A DNA stretch of 64,000 bases from Actinocorallia herbida (GTDB lineage: Bacteria; Actinomycetota; Actinomycetes; Streptosporangiales; Streptosporangiaceae): assembly GCF_003751225.1 (NCBI RefSeq), contig NZ_RJKE01000001.1:6262001-6326000 (forward strand). Reading direction: 5' to 3'. The translations under genes were made by a program, and so were the position numbers. Of the stretch, positions 41,372 through 49,947 are shown piece after piece. Position 1 is the first letter of the stretch, and the number at the start of each line of letters is the position of its first letter. The notes under the pieces were generated by a model. It did not search any database and was not told the DNA's origin. It saw only the letters and a program-made list of their open reading frames with translations.

Positions 41372-41644
41372 GTGATCTTCGCCCTGGTCTTCTTCGCCGC
41401 CCTCGCGATCCTCGGCCCGCGCTTCGGCGCGGACTCCCGGGACTCCCGCGACTGGGCCCCGTCCCGTGCCTTCGCCCGGCGCAGGCACGTCGCCTCCGAG
41501 GTCCCCGCCGAGACCTCCGTCCGGACCGGTGGCGAGACCGCCGTCGAGACCGGTGGCGGCGATCCGGGTGACGGCGACGCCGCGGAGCCGGAAGAATACG
41601 CGCATGAGCGTGAGCGTGCCGGGCATTCACCGGCGTATTGCTGA
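41372..41644 (+). CDS. Small membrane-anchored hypothetical protein
   Basis: A 90-residue protein starting at GTG 41372 after AGAGAGG. One N-terminal hydrophobic segment (MIFALVFFAALAILGP) is followed by a charged, probably disordered tail with a TGGETAVETGGG repeat. Its last 41 bases overlap the start of tex in another frame. Divergence from the MocR gene makes it a candidate target. Function unknown. Confidence 0.55.
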   Translation: MIFALVFFAALAILGPRFGADSRDSRDWAPSRAFARRRHVASEVPAETSVRTGGETAVETGGGDPGDGDAAEPEEYAHERERAGHSPAYC

Positions 41645-43997
41645 GGAGCTGGGAGTTCGGGAGCGGCAGGTCGAGGTGACCGTCGAGCTGCTCGACGGGG
41701 GATCGACCGTGCCCTTCATCGCCCGGTATCGCAAGGAGGTGACCGGCGCCCTCGACGACACGCAGCTGCGCACCCTCGAGGAGCGGCTGCGCTACCTGCG
41801 CGAACTGGAGGAGCGCCGCGCCGCAGTCCTCGAGTCCATCAAGAGCCAGGGCAAGCTGGACGAGGCCCTGGAGGCGCAGATCCTCCAGGCCGACTCCAAG
41901 GCCCGCCTGGAGGACCTCTACCTCCCCTACAAGCCCAAGCGCCGCACCAAGGCCCAGATCGCCCGCGAGAACGGCCTCGAGCCGCTCGCGCTGACCCTTC
42001 TCGAAGACCCGACCCAGGACCCGAAGGCGCTCGCCGAGGGTTACCTCGGCGAGAACGTCGCCGACGCGGCCGCCGCCCTGGAGGGCGCCCGCGCGATCCT
42101 CGTGGAGAAGTTCGCCGAAGACGGCGACCTCATCGGCGAGCTGCGCGAGCGCATGTGGGGCCGGGGCCGCCTCCTGTCCCGCGTGCGCGAGGGCAAGGAG
42201 GAGGCCGGAGCCAAGTTCTCCGACTACTTCTCCTTCGACGAGCCGTTCACCAAGCTCCCCTCGCACCGGATCCTCGCCCTGTTCCGGGGCGAGAAGGAGG
42301 AGATCCTCGATCTCGTCCTGGAGCCGGAGGAGCCCGTCGAGAGCGGGCCGAGCACCTTCGAGCAGAGCATCGCGCGGCGGTTCGAGGTCAACGACCGGGG
42401 CCGCCCCGCCGACAAGTGGCTCCAGGACGCCGTCCGGTGGGCCTGGCGGACCCGCATCCAGGTGCACATCGGCATCGACGTGCGGACCCGGCTGTGGCAG
42501 GCCGCCGAGGACGAGGGCGTGCGGGTGTTCGCCGCGAACCTCCGCGACCTCCTGCTCGCCGCCCCCGCGGGCACCCGCGCGACCATGGGCCTCGACCCCG
42601 GCCTGCGCACCGGCGTGAAGGTCGCCGTGGTGGACGCCACGGGCAAGGCCGTCACCACCGAAACGATCTACCCGCACGAGCCGCGCCGCCAGTGGGACGC
42701 GTCTCTCGCGGTGCTGGCCAAGCTGGTCAAGGAGCACAACGTCGAGCTCGTCGCCATCGGTAACGGCACGGCGTCCCGGGAGACGGACAAGCTCGCGGGC
42801 GAACTCGCCAAGCTCGTGCCGGGCATCACCAAGATCATGGTGTCCGAGGCGGGCGCCTCGGTGTACTCGGCGTCGGCCTACGCCTCCCAGGAACTGCCGG
42901 GCATGGACGTCTCGCTGCGCGGGGCCGTCTCGATCGCCCGCCGGCTCCAGGACCCGCTGGCCGAGCTCGTCAAGATCGACCCGAAGTCGATCGGCGTCGG
43001 GCAGTACCAGCACGACCTGTCGGAGACCAAGCTGTCGCGGTCGCTCGACGCGGTCGTCGAGGACTGTGTGAACGCGGTCGGCGTGGACGTCAACACCGCG
43101 TCGGTGCCGCTGCTCACCCGGGTCTCCGGCATCGGCCCCGGCCTCGCGGACAGCATCGTCGCCCACCGCGACGACAACGGCCCGTTCCGCACCCGCAAGG
43201 CGCTCAAGGACGTCGCGCGGCTCGGCCCCAAGGCGTTCGAGCAGTGCGCGGGCTTCCTCCGGATCCCCGGCGGCGACGACCCGCTGGACTCCTCGGCCGT
43301 CCACCCCGAGGCGTACCCGGTCGTCCGGCGGATCCTGGAGGGCACCGGCGCGGACCTCAGGTCCCTCATCGGCAGCTCGGCCCTGAAGCAGGTCAGGCCG
43401 CAGGACTACGTGGACGACAAGTTCGGCCTCCCGACCGTCACGGACATCCTTGCGGAGCTGGAGAAGCCGGGGCGCGACCCCCGTCCGGCGTTCAAGACCG
43501 CGGCGTTCAAGGACGGCGTGGAGAAGCTCACCGACCTCGAGCCGGGGATGCTGCTGGAGGGCGTCGTCACCAACGTCGCGGCGTTCGGCGCGTTCATCGA
43601 CGTCGGCGTCCACCAGGACGGGCTCGCGCACGTGAGCCAGCTCTCGAACACGTTCGTGAGCGACCCGCGCGACGTCGTCAAGCCCGGCGACGTGGTGCGC
43701 GTCAAGGTCCTGGAGGTCGACCTCCAGCGCAAGCGGATCTCCCTGACCCTCAAGCTCGACGAGGACGCCCCGCGGCCCCGTCAGGGCGGCCAGGAGGGCC
43801 GGGAAGGCCGGGGCGACCAGCGCGGTGGCGGACGGCCCCGCGGCGGCGGCCAGGGCGGTCAGGGCGGCCGCGGCGGCCAAGGTGGCCAAGGTGGCAAGGG
43901 CGGCGGTCAGGGCGGCAAGGGCGGGGGCGGCGGACGCCGTGAGCCCGCGCCGGGCGGGGCGCTCGCCGACGCGCTGCGCCGCGCGGGCCTCGCCTAG
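41604..43997 (+). CDS. tex: Tex-family transcription accessory protein
   Basis: A 797-residue RNA-binding protein. In order: the N-terminal helical Tex domain (VEVTVELLDGGSTVPFIARYRKEVTGALDDTQLRTLEERLRYL), a YqgF/RuvC-like domain (TMGLDPGLRTGVKVAVVD), helix-hairpin-helix repeats (LLTRVSGIGPGLADSIVAHR) and an S1 domain (GMLLEGVVTNVAAFGAFIDVGVHQDGLAHVSQL). It ends in a Gly/Gln/Arg-rich tail of about 60 residues, an extension beyond the usual length of about 770, that is probably disordered and RNA-binding. It acts in transcription or RNA quality control. Confidence 0.95.
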   Translation: MSVSVPGIHRRIAEELGVRERQVEVTVELLDGGSTVPFIARYRKEVTGALDDTQLRTLEERLRYLRELEERRAAVLESIKSQGKLDEALEAQILQADSKARLEDLYLPYKPKRRTKAQIARENGLEPLALTLLEDPTQDPKALAEGYLGENVADAAAALEGARAILVEKFAEDGDLIGELRERMWGRGRLLSRVREGKEEAGAKFSDYFSFDEPFTKLPSHRILALFRGEKEEILDLVLEPEEPVESGPSTFEQSIARRFEVNDRGRPADKWLQDAVRWAWRTRIQVHIGIDVRTRLWQAAEDEGVRVFAANLRDLLLAAPAGTRATMGLDPGLRTGVKVAVVDATGKAVTTETIYPHEPRRQWDASLAVLAKLVKEHNVELVAIGNGTASRETDKLAGELAKLVPGITKIMVSEAGASVYSASAYASQELPGMDVSLRGAVSIARRLQDPLAELVKIDPKSIGVGQYQHDLSETKLSRSLDAVVEDCVNAVGVDVNTASVPLLTRVSGIGPGLADSIVAHRDDNGPFRTRKALKDVARLGPKAFEQCAGFLRIPGGDDPLDSSAVHPEAYPVVRRILEGTGADLRSLIGSSALKQVRPQDYVDDKFGLPTVTDILAELEKPGRDPRPAFKTAAFKDGVEKLTDLEPGMLLEGVVTNVAAFGAFIDVGVHQDGLAHVSQLSNTFVSDPRDVVKPGDVVRVKVLEVDLQRKRISLTLKLDEDAPRPRQGGQEGREGRGDQRGGGRPRGGGQGGQGGRGGQGGQGGKGGGQGGKGGGGGRREPAPGGALADALRRAGLA

Positions 43998-44017
43998 CGC
44001 GCCGGAGAGAACGGAAA

Positions 44018-44098
44018 GGGCCGGGGCGTGAAGCCCCGGCCCCAGGACGCCGTCAGGTGACGGCCCGGCCCCCGCCGGGCCCTGACCGGGCGGCGTCC
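44018..44098. terminator. Strong hairpins between convergent tex and MFS genes
   Basis: GGGCCGGGGC (44018-44027) pairs with GCCCCGGCCC (44033-44042). A second, larger structure pairs GGACGCCG (44045-44052) with CGGCGTCC (44091-44098), with GGCCCGGC/GCCGGGCC inside. This is a bidirectional terminator region. Confidence 0.75.
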
Positions 44099-44117
44099 TC
44101 CGTGTCCGGAGTGCCGC

Positions 44118-45314
44118 CTAGGCGGCTTTGGCGGCGAGCGCGCCGCGCGTGGGCACGACCCGCCACAGCAGGGCGCCGACGCCCGCGAGCAGCAGGCCGA
44201 CCGCGCCGGCGAGCAGGAAGCCCCAGCCCGCGCCCGCCTCGTCGATGACCCAGCCGCTGAGCGGGCCGCCGACCGCCAGGCCCAGCGTCAGCGCGGTGGA
44301 CTGGAGGCCCATCGCCTCGCCCCGGCCGGCGTCCGGGACCCGGTGGCTCAGCGCGTCGACGACCGAGGCCATCGACGGGGCGCACAGCAGGCCCGCCGGG
44401 ATCAGCGCGAGGGCCAGGAACCGCCAGTCGCCGACGAAGCCGACCGGGGCCGTCGTGAGCGCCATGAGGCCGACGACGACGAACGGGGAGGCGCCCTTCT
44501 TCAGGGTGCCGTAGACCAGGCCGCCGATGAGCGACCAGGCGCACCAGAGGCCGATGACCAGACCGGACCAGGAGGTCGCGCCGGCGTCCTCCAGGATCGC
44601 CACCATCGACAGCTCGGTCGCGGTGACCACGAAGGTGCCCGCGGCCGAGGCGGCGAGCAGGGCGAAGACCGCGGGGCCCAGCCACTCGCGGCGGCGCGGC
44701 GGGACCTCGGCGACGGCCGCCGGGCCCGCCGAAGGATCGCGGGTGGGCGGGTTCAGGCGGTACATCGCCGTGCCCGCGCCGACCAGGCCGATGCCGACGG
44801 CCGCCATCGTCCAGTGGCTGCCCAAGGAGGCGCTCGCGGCGACGGCCACGGCCGGGCCGATCATGTAGGAGATCTCGGCGAGCACGGAGTCCAGCGAGTA
44901 GGCGGGACGGCGCTGCTCGCCCGGGACCATCACCGAGATGCACTGGCGCATCAGGCCCATGACGGGGATCGCGAAGAGACCCGACAGAAGGGCGCCGACG
45001 AGCAGGGCCGCGTAGGGGAGGAACGAGGCCGACAGCCAGAAGGCGAGCTGGACGACCGTCGTCACCCCGATGACGGGGCGCAGTCCGTAGCGGTCGATGA
45101 ACCGCCCCGCGACGGGCGCGCCGATCGCGATGCCCAGGGTGGCGCCCGCGCCGACGAGGCCCGCCTGGAACCACCCGAGCCTCAGCTCGTGGACCACGTA
45201 CATGGTCAGGGTGAGGCCTGCGGCGTTCACGGGGATGCGGGCGAAGATCCCGACAAGCATGAGGGCGCGGACCCCCGGCAGGGCCAGCACCCGCCGGTAA
45301 GGCTCTACGGACAT
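44118..45314 (-). CDS. MFS transporter
   Basis: A 398-residue transporter of the major facilitator superfamily with about 12 membrane segments. The helix 2-3 loop GRFIDRYGLRPVIGV is the family signature, and LPGVRALMLVGIFARIPVNAAGLTLTMYVV is helix 1. It resembles actinobacterial drug-efflux-like MFS proteins; the substrate is unknown. ATG 45314 (about 10 bases after GGAGG) is preferred to ATG 45323, which sits 2 bases from it. Confidence 0.92.
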   Translation of the reverse strand: MSVEPYRRVLALPGVRALMLVGIFARIPVNAAGLTLTMYVVHELRLGWFQAGLVGAGATLGIAIGAPVAGRFIDRYGLRPVIGVTTVVQLAFWLSASFLPYAALLVGALLSGLFAIPVMGLMRQCISVMVPGEQRRPAYSLDSVLAEISYMIGPAVAVAASASLGSHWTMAAVGIGLVGAGTAMYRLNPPTRDPSAGPAAVAEVPPRRREWLGPAVFALLAASAAGTFVVTATELSMVAILEDAGATSWSGLVIGLWCAWSLIGGLVYGTLKKGASPFVVVGLMALTTAPVGFVGDWRFLALALIPAGLLCAPSMASVVDALSHRVPDAGRGEAMGLQSTALTLGLAVGGPLSGWVIDEAGAGWGFLLAGAVGLLLAGVGALLWRVVPTRGALAAKAA

Positions 45315-45471
45315 CTGATTCATTACCTCCGACGTCACAGTGTGCCATCTGTGTCGCACGTGTTACACCGCGGGCCCGTTTTGTCCGGACTGTCGGCTTG
45401 ACCGGACGAAAACGAACCTGTGACCGTCACGCGACTGGCTGTTTCCACGCACACGTATCTCGTCGTTCCGC

Positions 45472-45500
45472 TTGCCCCCACGCGTTACCGCCACTACATT
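45472..45500 (+). promoter_or_regulatory. Promoter of the CHAP gene
   Basis: TTGCCC (45472-45477), a 17-base spacer, and TACATT (45495-45500) form a good sigma-70-like promoter, with an expected transcript start near 45507 and a leader of about 53 bases. Confidence 0.5.
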
Positions 45501-45559
45501 CTTCCGAGATCGACCCGTGATCAACCCCCGAAGGTTGCGGCAACGCCGAGGAGTACTAC

Positions 45560-46612
45560 GTGGATGCGGTAGGCCAGAAGCTCCTGGACCTCGCTCAGAG
45601 CGAGCTGGGCTACAGCGAAGGCGCGGGCGGGTACACGAAGTTCGGCGACTGGTGGACCAAGAAGGTCGACGGCGACGCCTACTACAAGACCGCGCCGTGG
45701 TGCGACATGTTCCTCGCCTGGGCCGCCGACAAGGCCGGGGTCACCGAGTGGGTCGGCCAGTTCGCCGCCACCCGCGACCACGCCCAGTGGTTCAAGGCGC
45801 AGGACGCCTGGGGCACCACCCCCGAGCCGGGCGCCCTGGTGTTCTTCAACTGGTCCGGGTCCAAGGACCTCGAGTCGATCCAGCACGTCGGCCTCGTCAA
45901 GGAGGTCAAGAACGGCAAGATCATCACGATCGAGGCCAACACGCACGACGTCATCGCCGTCCGCGAGCGCGACTCCTCCGACATCGTCGGCTACGGCTAC
46001 CCGTCCAAGGTCGAGATCGGCGGCATGACCTTCGCCGAGACCGTCGCCGCCGCCGAGGCCAAGGCCAACGCGGTCGACGCGGTGACCGGCCAGGGCTACA
46101 CGCCCAAGCACGCCGGTCCCGCCCCGACCGTCACCGAACTCGCCGCGCCGGACGCCGCGTCCGCCGCCCTCACCGGGCAGTCGCTCCCGGACGGCGCCGG
46201 CGCGCACGACCTCCCGATCAAGGAGGCCGCGCTCACGGGCGTCGTCGGCATCGCGGTCCTCGCGGTCCTCGCGATCGGCATGGCCAAGGTGGCCGCCGCC
46301 CGCGTGCCCGCCGCCGTCGCCGCCACCCCCAAGCCCCAGGTGCGCAAGCGCGGGCGCCACCACCGCACCTCCGGCGCCCCGCCCGTCGCGCTGCCCGCCG
46401 AGATGACCCACTACGACCTCGACGACGCCGAGTCCGGCACGCTGCTGATGCCCGCGATCACCGCGGAGGTCGCCCAGCAGGCCGAGGACCGCGAGTTCTG
46501 GGGCCGGATCGAGCACCTCAAGGAGGACGAGGAGCTCAACTTCTGGACCGACCTGCACACCTCGGTCACCGCGGTCCCGGAGGGCACCACCACCATCGCC
46601 GGACGGCGCTGA
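45560..46612 (+). CDS. CHAP-domain protein with internal membrane anchor
   Basis: A 350-residue protein. The N-terminal CHAP amidase/peptidase domain (about 1-135) has the catalytic Cys in KTAPWCDMFLAWAAD and His in IQHVGLVKEV. A linker follows, then a membrane segment (EAALTGVVGIAVLAVLAIGM, about 222-241), a basic stretch (KPQVRKRGRHHRR-like) and an acidic cytosolic-type tail of about 80 residues. No N-terminal signal peptide is visible, so the CHAP domain would need unconventional export or face the cytosol. GAGGAG precedes GTG 45560. Confidence 0.88.
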   Translation: MDAVGQKLLDLAQSELGYSEGAGGYTKFGDWWTKKVDGDAYYKTAPWCDMFLAWAADKAGVTEWVGQFAATRDHAQWFKAQDAWGTTPEPGALVFFNWSGSKDLESIQHVGLVKEVKNGKIITIEANTHDVIAVRERDSSDIVGYGYPSKVEIGGMTFAETVAAAEAKANAVDAVTGQGYTPKHAGPAPTVTELAAPDAASAALTGQSLPDGAGAHDLPIKEAALTGVVGIAVLAVLAIGMAKVAAARVPAAVAATPKPQVRKRGRHHRTSGAPPVALPAEMTHYDLDDAESGTLLMPAITAEVAQQAEDREFWGRIEHLKEDEELNFWTDLHTSVTAVPEGTTTIAGRR

Positions 46613-46647
46613 CCGTCCGGAGCAGATCCCTGGGGATGAGGGAACAG

Positions 46648-46679
46648 AAGGGGTGCGGACCCACCGGTCCGCACCCCTT
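46648..46679. terminator. Perfect 14-bp hairpin terminator
   Basis: AAGGGGTGCGGACC (46648-46661) pairs with GGTCCGCACCCCTT (46666-46679) around a 4-base loop. It lies between the convergent CHAP and LysE genes, and works in either direction. Confidence 0.9.
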
Positions 46680-46703
46680 CGCTTTGCCCTGCTTTTCGCC
46701 CGA

Positions 46704-47357
46704 TCAGCTCACGGAGGACGTCGCCAGCTTCGCCGCGAATCCCAGGAACCCGACGCCGACGGCGCTGGTGGCCGTCGCCGAGATCCGCTTCCGCCGCCGG
46801 AACGCCTCGGCCAGCCGGGTCCCACCGAAGATCAGCAGGCTCAGATAGGCCCCGCTGAAAACCTGCATGATCACCGCGAGGACCAGGAACGACAGCGCGG
46901 GCGCCGGATAGGCCGGGTCCACGAACTGCACGAAGAACGAGATGAAGAACAGGATCGCCTTCGGGTTCAGCAAGCTGATCACCAGCGCCTTGCGGAACGG
47001 ACTGCGCTCCGGCACCCCCACCGGCTTCGCCTCGGCGACGACGGGCGCGTGCCGCTCCCGCCACATCCCCCAGGCCGCCCGCAGCATCCCGAACGCCAGC
47101 CACGCCAGATACGCGCCGCCGAGGTACTTCACCACCGAGAACACCGCGGCGTTGGCCTTGAGCAGTGACGCCACCCCGGCCGCCGACGCGACCATGAGCA
47201 CCGTGTCCCCCACGAACACCCCTGCCGCCGCCCGATAACCCCCGCGCACCCCGTCCCGCGCCGCGACGCTCAACGTGAACAGCGAGTTCGGACCCGGCAG
47301 CAGCACGATCAGAAACGCGCCCAGGGCATAAGTGGTGATATCCGTAACGCCAAACAT
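46704..47357 (-). CDS. LysE/LeuE-family exporter
   Basis: A 217-residue membrane exporter of the LysE/RhtB group with about six membrane segments. The family N-terminal motif is GAFLIVLLPGPNSLFTLSVAARDGVRGGYRAAAGVFVGDT; SLLNPKAILFFISFFVQFVDP is the second conserved stretch. It would export amino acids such as leucine. ATG 47357 is chosen as closest to the family start. It is convergent with the CHAP gene. Confidence 0.92.
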   Translation of the reverse strand: MFGVTDITTYALGAFLIVLLPGPNSLFTLSVAARDGVRGGYRAAAGVFVGDTVLMVASAAGVASLLKANAAVFSVVKYLGGAYLAWLAFGMLRAAWGMWRERHAPVVAEAKPVGVPERSPFRKALVISLLNPKAILFFISFFVQFVDPAYPAPALSFLVLAVIMQVFSGAYLSLLIFGGTRLAEAFRRRKRISATATSAVGVGFLGFAAKLATSSVS

Positions 47358-47464
47358 GCCAACGAGTGTGCCATGACGCCCCCCTTGCTCCGCCGCCAGA
47401 CCAGGACCGACAGGGACATAGTCCACGGTAACCTCGGCGCCCGGAGAACGACCAAGGAGTGATC

Positions 47465-48295
47465 ATGTCGGCGGCGCGCCCCCGCATCCTGTACGTCACC
47501 GACCTCGCCTACCCGGCCCGCGGTCGCCGCTACTGCGACGAGGACATCCTCCTCACCTCCCGGCTCCGCGCCCATTTCACCCTCGCCCTCTGCCACCCCC
47601 AGGACGCGCGCGCCCTCATGGACGACCACGACGCCGTCGTCATCCGCAACAGCGGCCCCGTCCTCCACTACCAGACCGCCTACGACTCCTTCCGGGCCCA
47701 CGCCCTGGCCACCCGCGCCCGCGTCTACAACCCGGTCACCGGCAAGGGCGACATGGCGGGCAAGCAGTACCTCCTGGACCTCACCACCGCGGGCCACCCC
47801 GTCATCCCCACGGTCGACGGCCTGGCCGACTTGGCCCGGCTGCCCGCCTCGGAGTCTTACGCCGTGAAGCCCAAGCAGGGCGCCGACTCCATCGGCCTGG
47901 AGTTCGTCCCACCCGCCCGCCTCCCCACCCTCGACCTCACCGACGTCCTCATCCAGCCCAAGATCGACTTCGTCCACGAGATCTCCTTCTACTTCGTGGA
48001 CCACGCCTTCCAATACGCCCTCTACGCCCCGGACCCCTCCCGCCGCTGGGACCTGATCCCCTACCCGGCGACGGAGGCCGACCTGGAATTCGCCCACCGC
48101 TTCATCACCTGGAACGCCCTCCCCCACGGCATCCAGCGCGTCGACGCCTGCCGCACCCCCGACGGCGCCCTCCTCCTCGTCGAACTGGAGGATCTGAACC
48201 CCTATCTCTCCCTCGACGCCCTCGACGCCCCCACCCGCGAGTCCTTCATCTCCGCCTTCACCGCCTCCCTCCGCGCTTTCACGACCGCGCCCTGA
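47465..48295 (+). CDS. ATP-grasp-like protein
   Basis: A 276-residue protein resembling ATP-grasp ligases. The N-terminal part (RILYVTDLAYPARGRRYCDEDILLTSRL) is a pre-ATP-grasp Rossmann-like domain. YAVKPKQGADSIGLEF is the ATP-grasp lysine region, LIQPKIDFVHEISFYFV the adenine/acidic region, and LLVELEDLNPYLSLD has the metal-binding E..D.NP. It probably joins a carboxylate to an amine or thiol; the substrates are unknown. AAGGAG is 5 bases before ATG 47465. Confidence 0.8.
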   Translation: MSAARPRILYVTDLAYPARGRRYCDEDILLTSRLRAHFTLALCHPQDARALMDDHDAVVIRNSGPVLHYQTAYDSFRAHALATRARVYNPVTGKGDMAGKQYLLDLTTAGHPVIPTVDGLADLARLPASESYAVKPKQGADSIGLEFVPPARLPTLDLTDVLIQPKIDFVHEISFYFVDHAFQYALYAPDPSRRWDLIPYPATEADLEFAHRFITWNALPHGIQRVDACRTPDGALLLVELEDLNPYLSLDALDAPTRESFISAFTASLRAFTTAP

Positions 48296-48298
48296 AAC

Positions 48299-48634
48299 CG
48301 CGGGTCGCCCGGCTCGGTCACCTCGGCCGACACCGGGGGCGCGAGCGCCCTCGCCGACGAGGCGGCCCGCAAGCATCCCGCCCTCATTCCCCTCGACGAG
48401 CCCGGCCCGGTCATCGACACGACCCCGCAGGCGGAGGCCGTGCGGCCGTCCGACGAACTCCGCGACCGAAGCGGAGCCCACCCGGCCTCTGCGGCTGCCG
48501 CTCCACTGCGGCACCGCCGCCTCCTCGTCGCGTTCCTCTTCGTCGGCGTGAGCGGCCTCCCCGCCCTCGCCTCCCGGGCGGCGCCGTGCACGGCCGGGGC
48601 GGTGGGGGCTCCGGGAGGCCCGGGGTTACCGTGA
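48299..48634 (+). other. Gene-poor interval with a protein-like frame, possible gene remnant
   Basis: This 359-base gap (48296-48652) holds one open frame without a good start. It reads ASALADEAARKHPALIPLDE, then PGPVIDTTPQAEAVRPSDELRD, then a hydrophobic run LLVAFLFVGVSGLPALA. The first half looks like the end of a small P-loop or kinase-like protein. There is no ribosome site and no upstream domain, so I treat it as a possible decayed fragment. Confidence 0.25.
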
Positions 48635-48652
48635 AAGGGTCGAGGAGGCGGG

Positions 48653-49891
48653 ATGCCACTTTCACGATTTCGGCCCTATGGCACCGTGCGGCAGCTGGTC
48701 ACGACCGATCCGCGCGACCTGGCCGCCGCGTCGCAGGCGCTCTTCGGCTGGAGCGCCGGGCAGCGGGCGTCCAGACTGCGTGAGGCCGCCACGGTGGCGG
48801 CGCTGGAACAGGTCAGGCCCCGGCGGGAGCGGATGCGGGCGCTGGTCGCGGGGCAGGACGGTCGGCTGGCCTGGCGTCGGGTGCTCGCGCCCCCGCCACC
48901 GGGCCCGCTGGGCGCCACCGTCCATCCGATCGCCATGGCCACCTGCGATCTGGACCGGGCGCTGGTGCTCGGCCGCACTCCGTTCCCACGACCGCTGCAG
49001 CTCGGTCATGAGTGCGTGGCCGAGGTGGTGGCGGTCGGCTCGCGGGTGCGCACCGTGCGGGTGGGCGACCGGGTGGTGGTCCCCTTCGAGATCAGCTGCG
49101 GGGAGTGCGGCGCCTGCCGGACCGGGCTCACCGGGAGCTGCCGCGCCGTGCCGCCCGCGTCGATGTACGGTTTCGGGCTGGCCGGCGGGCACTGGGGCGG
49201 CGCCTACGCCGACCTGGTCGGGGTTCCGTTCGCCGACGCCATGCTCGTTCCGCTTCCCGAGGGCGTTCCGCCCGCCGCGGCGGCGAGCCTGGCCGACACC
49301 GTCTGCGACGGCTTCCGGCACGTGGCCCCGCACCTGCCGCGGCTGCTGGAGCGCGACCCCGACGCCGAGGTCCTGATCATCGGCGCGCTCCCCGCCCGGT
49401 ACCCGTTCAGTGTCAGCACGGCCCTCTACGCCGGGTTGACGGCCCGGTCCATGGGAGCCCGCCGGGTCACCTTCTGCGACGCCCGCGGCCAGGTGCGCGA
49501 GGAGGCGGCCCGGCTGGGTCTGGAGGCGATCCGCCCCGCCGAACTCCGCCGCCGCGACCTGGCGCCGCTGGTGGTGGACATCAGCGGGTCCCCGCGGGGC
49601 ATGCGGACCGCGCTGGCCAAGACGGCGCCCGACGGCGTGTGCAGCAGCGTGGGGACCCTGCGCCACTCGGCCCGGATCCCCGCGAGCCTGCTCTTCATCC
49701 GGAACGTGACCCTGCACATCGGCCGGGCCCACACCCGCACGCTCATCCCCCGGGTGCTCGAACTCGTCACCACCGGAGCGCTCCGCCCCGAGACCGTGAC
49801 GACCCGGCTGGCCGACCTCGACGACGCCCCCGAAGTCCTCACCGACCACATGGCCACCGACGCCACCAAGACCGTCCTCACCACCGGCTGA
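48653..49891 (+). CDS. Zinc-type alcohol dehydrogenase-like protein with N-terminal extension
   Basis: A 412-residue medium-chain dehydrogenase. About 90 extra residues precede the core. Catalytic zinc ligands are Cys in MATCDLDRA and His in QLGHECVAEVV; the structural zinc site is CGECGACRTGLTGSC. The Rossmann turn, usually GxGxxG, reads IGALPARYPFSVSTALYAG, so the cofactor site is altered. It would oxidise an alcohol or aldehyde, possibly with a non-standard cofactor mode. GAGGAGGCGGG precedes ATG 48653. It stands alone on the plus strand. Confidence 0.85.
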   Translation: MPLSRFRPYGTVRQLVTTDPRDLAAASQALFGWSAGQRASRLREAATVAALEQVRPRRERMRALVAGQDGRLAWRRVLAPPPPGPLGATVHPIAMATCDLDRALVLGRTPFPRPLQLGHECVAEVVAVGSRVRTVRVGDRVVVPFEISCGECGACRTGLTGSCRAVPPASMYGFGLAGGHWGGAYADLVGVPFADAMLVPLPEGVPPAAAASLADTVCDGFRHVAPHLPRLLERDPDAEVLIIGALPARYPFSVSTALYAGLTARSMGARRVTFCDARGQVREEAARLGLEAIRPAELRRRDLAPLVVDISGSPRGMRTALAKTAPDGVCSSVGTLRHSARIPASLLFIRNVTLHIGRAHTRTLIPRVLELVTTGALRPETVTTRLADLDDAPEVLTDHMATDATKTVLTTG

Positions 49892-49947
49892 CGCCGGGTC
49901 TCCGATCGTCGGTGTTCGGCGTCAGGTGGGGTGGGGATGATCGGGAC

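Noticed and set aside
41097-43889. Long minus-strand frame opposite tex (930 codons)
   Set aside because: It is a GC-rich antisense shadow with low-complexity Val/Gly/Asp/Arg content; tex is unmistakable on the other strand.
45400-45560. c-di-AMP (ydaO-type) riboswitch before the CHAP gene
   Set aside because: These riboswitches often precede cell-wall hydrolase genes, but the expected leader is about 53 bases and none of the conserved ydaO sequence blocks is visible.
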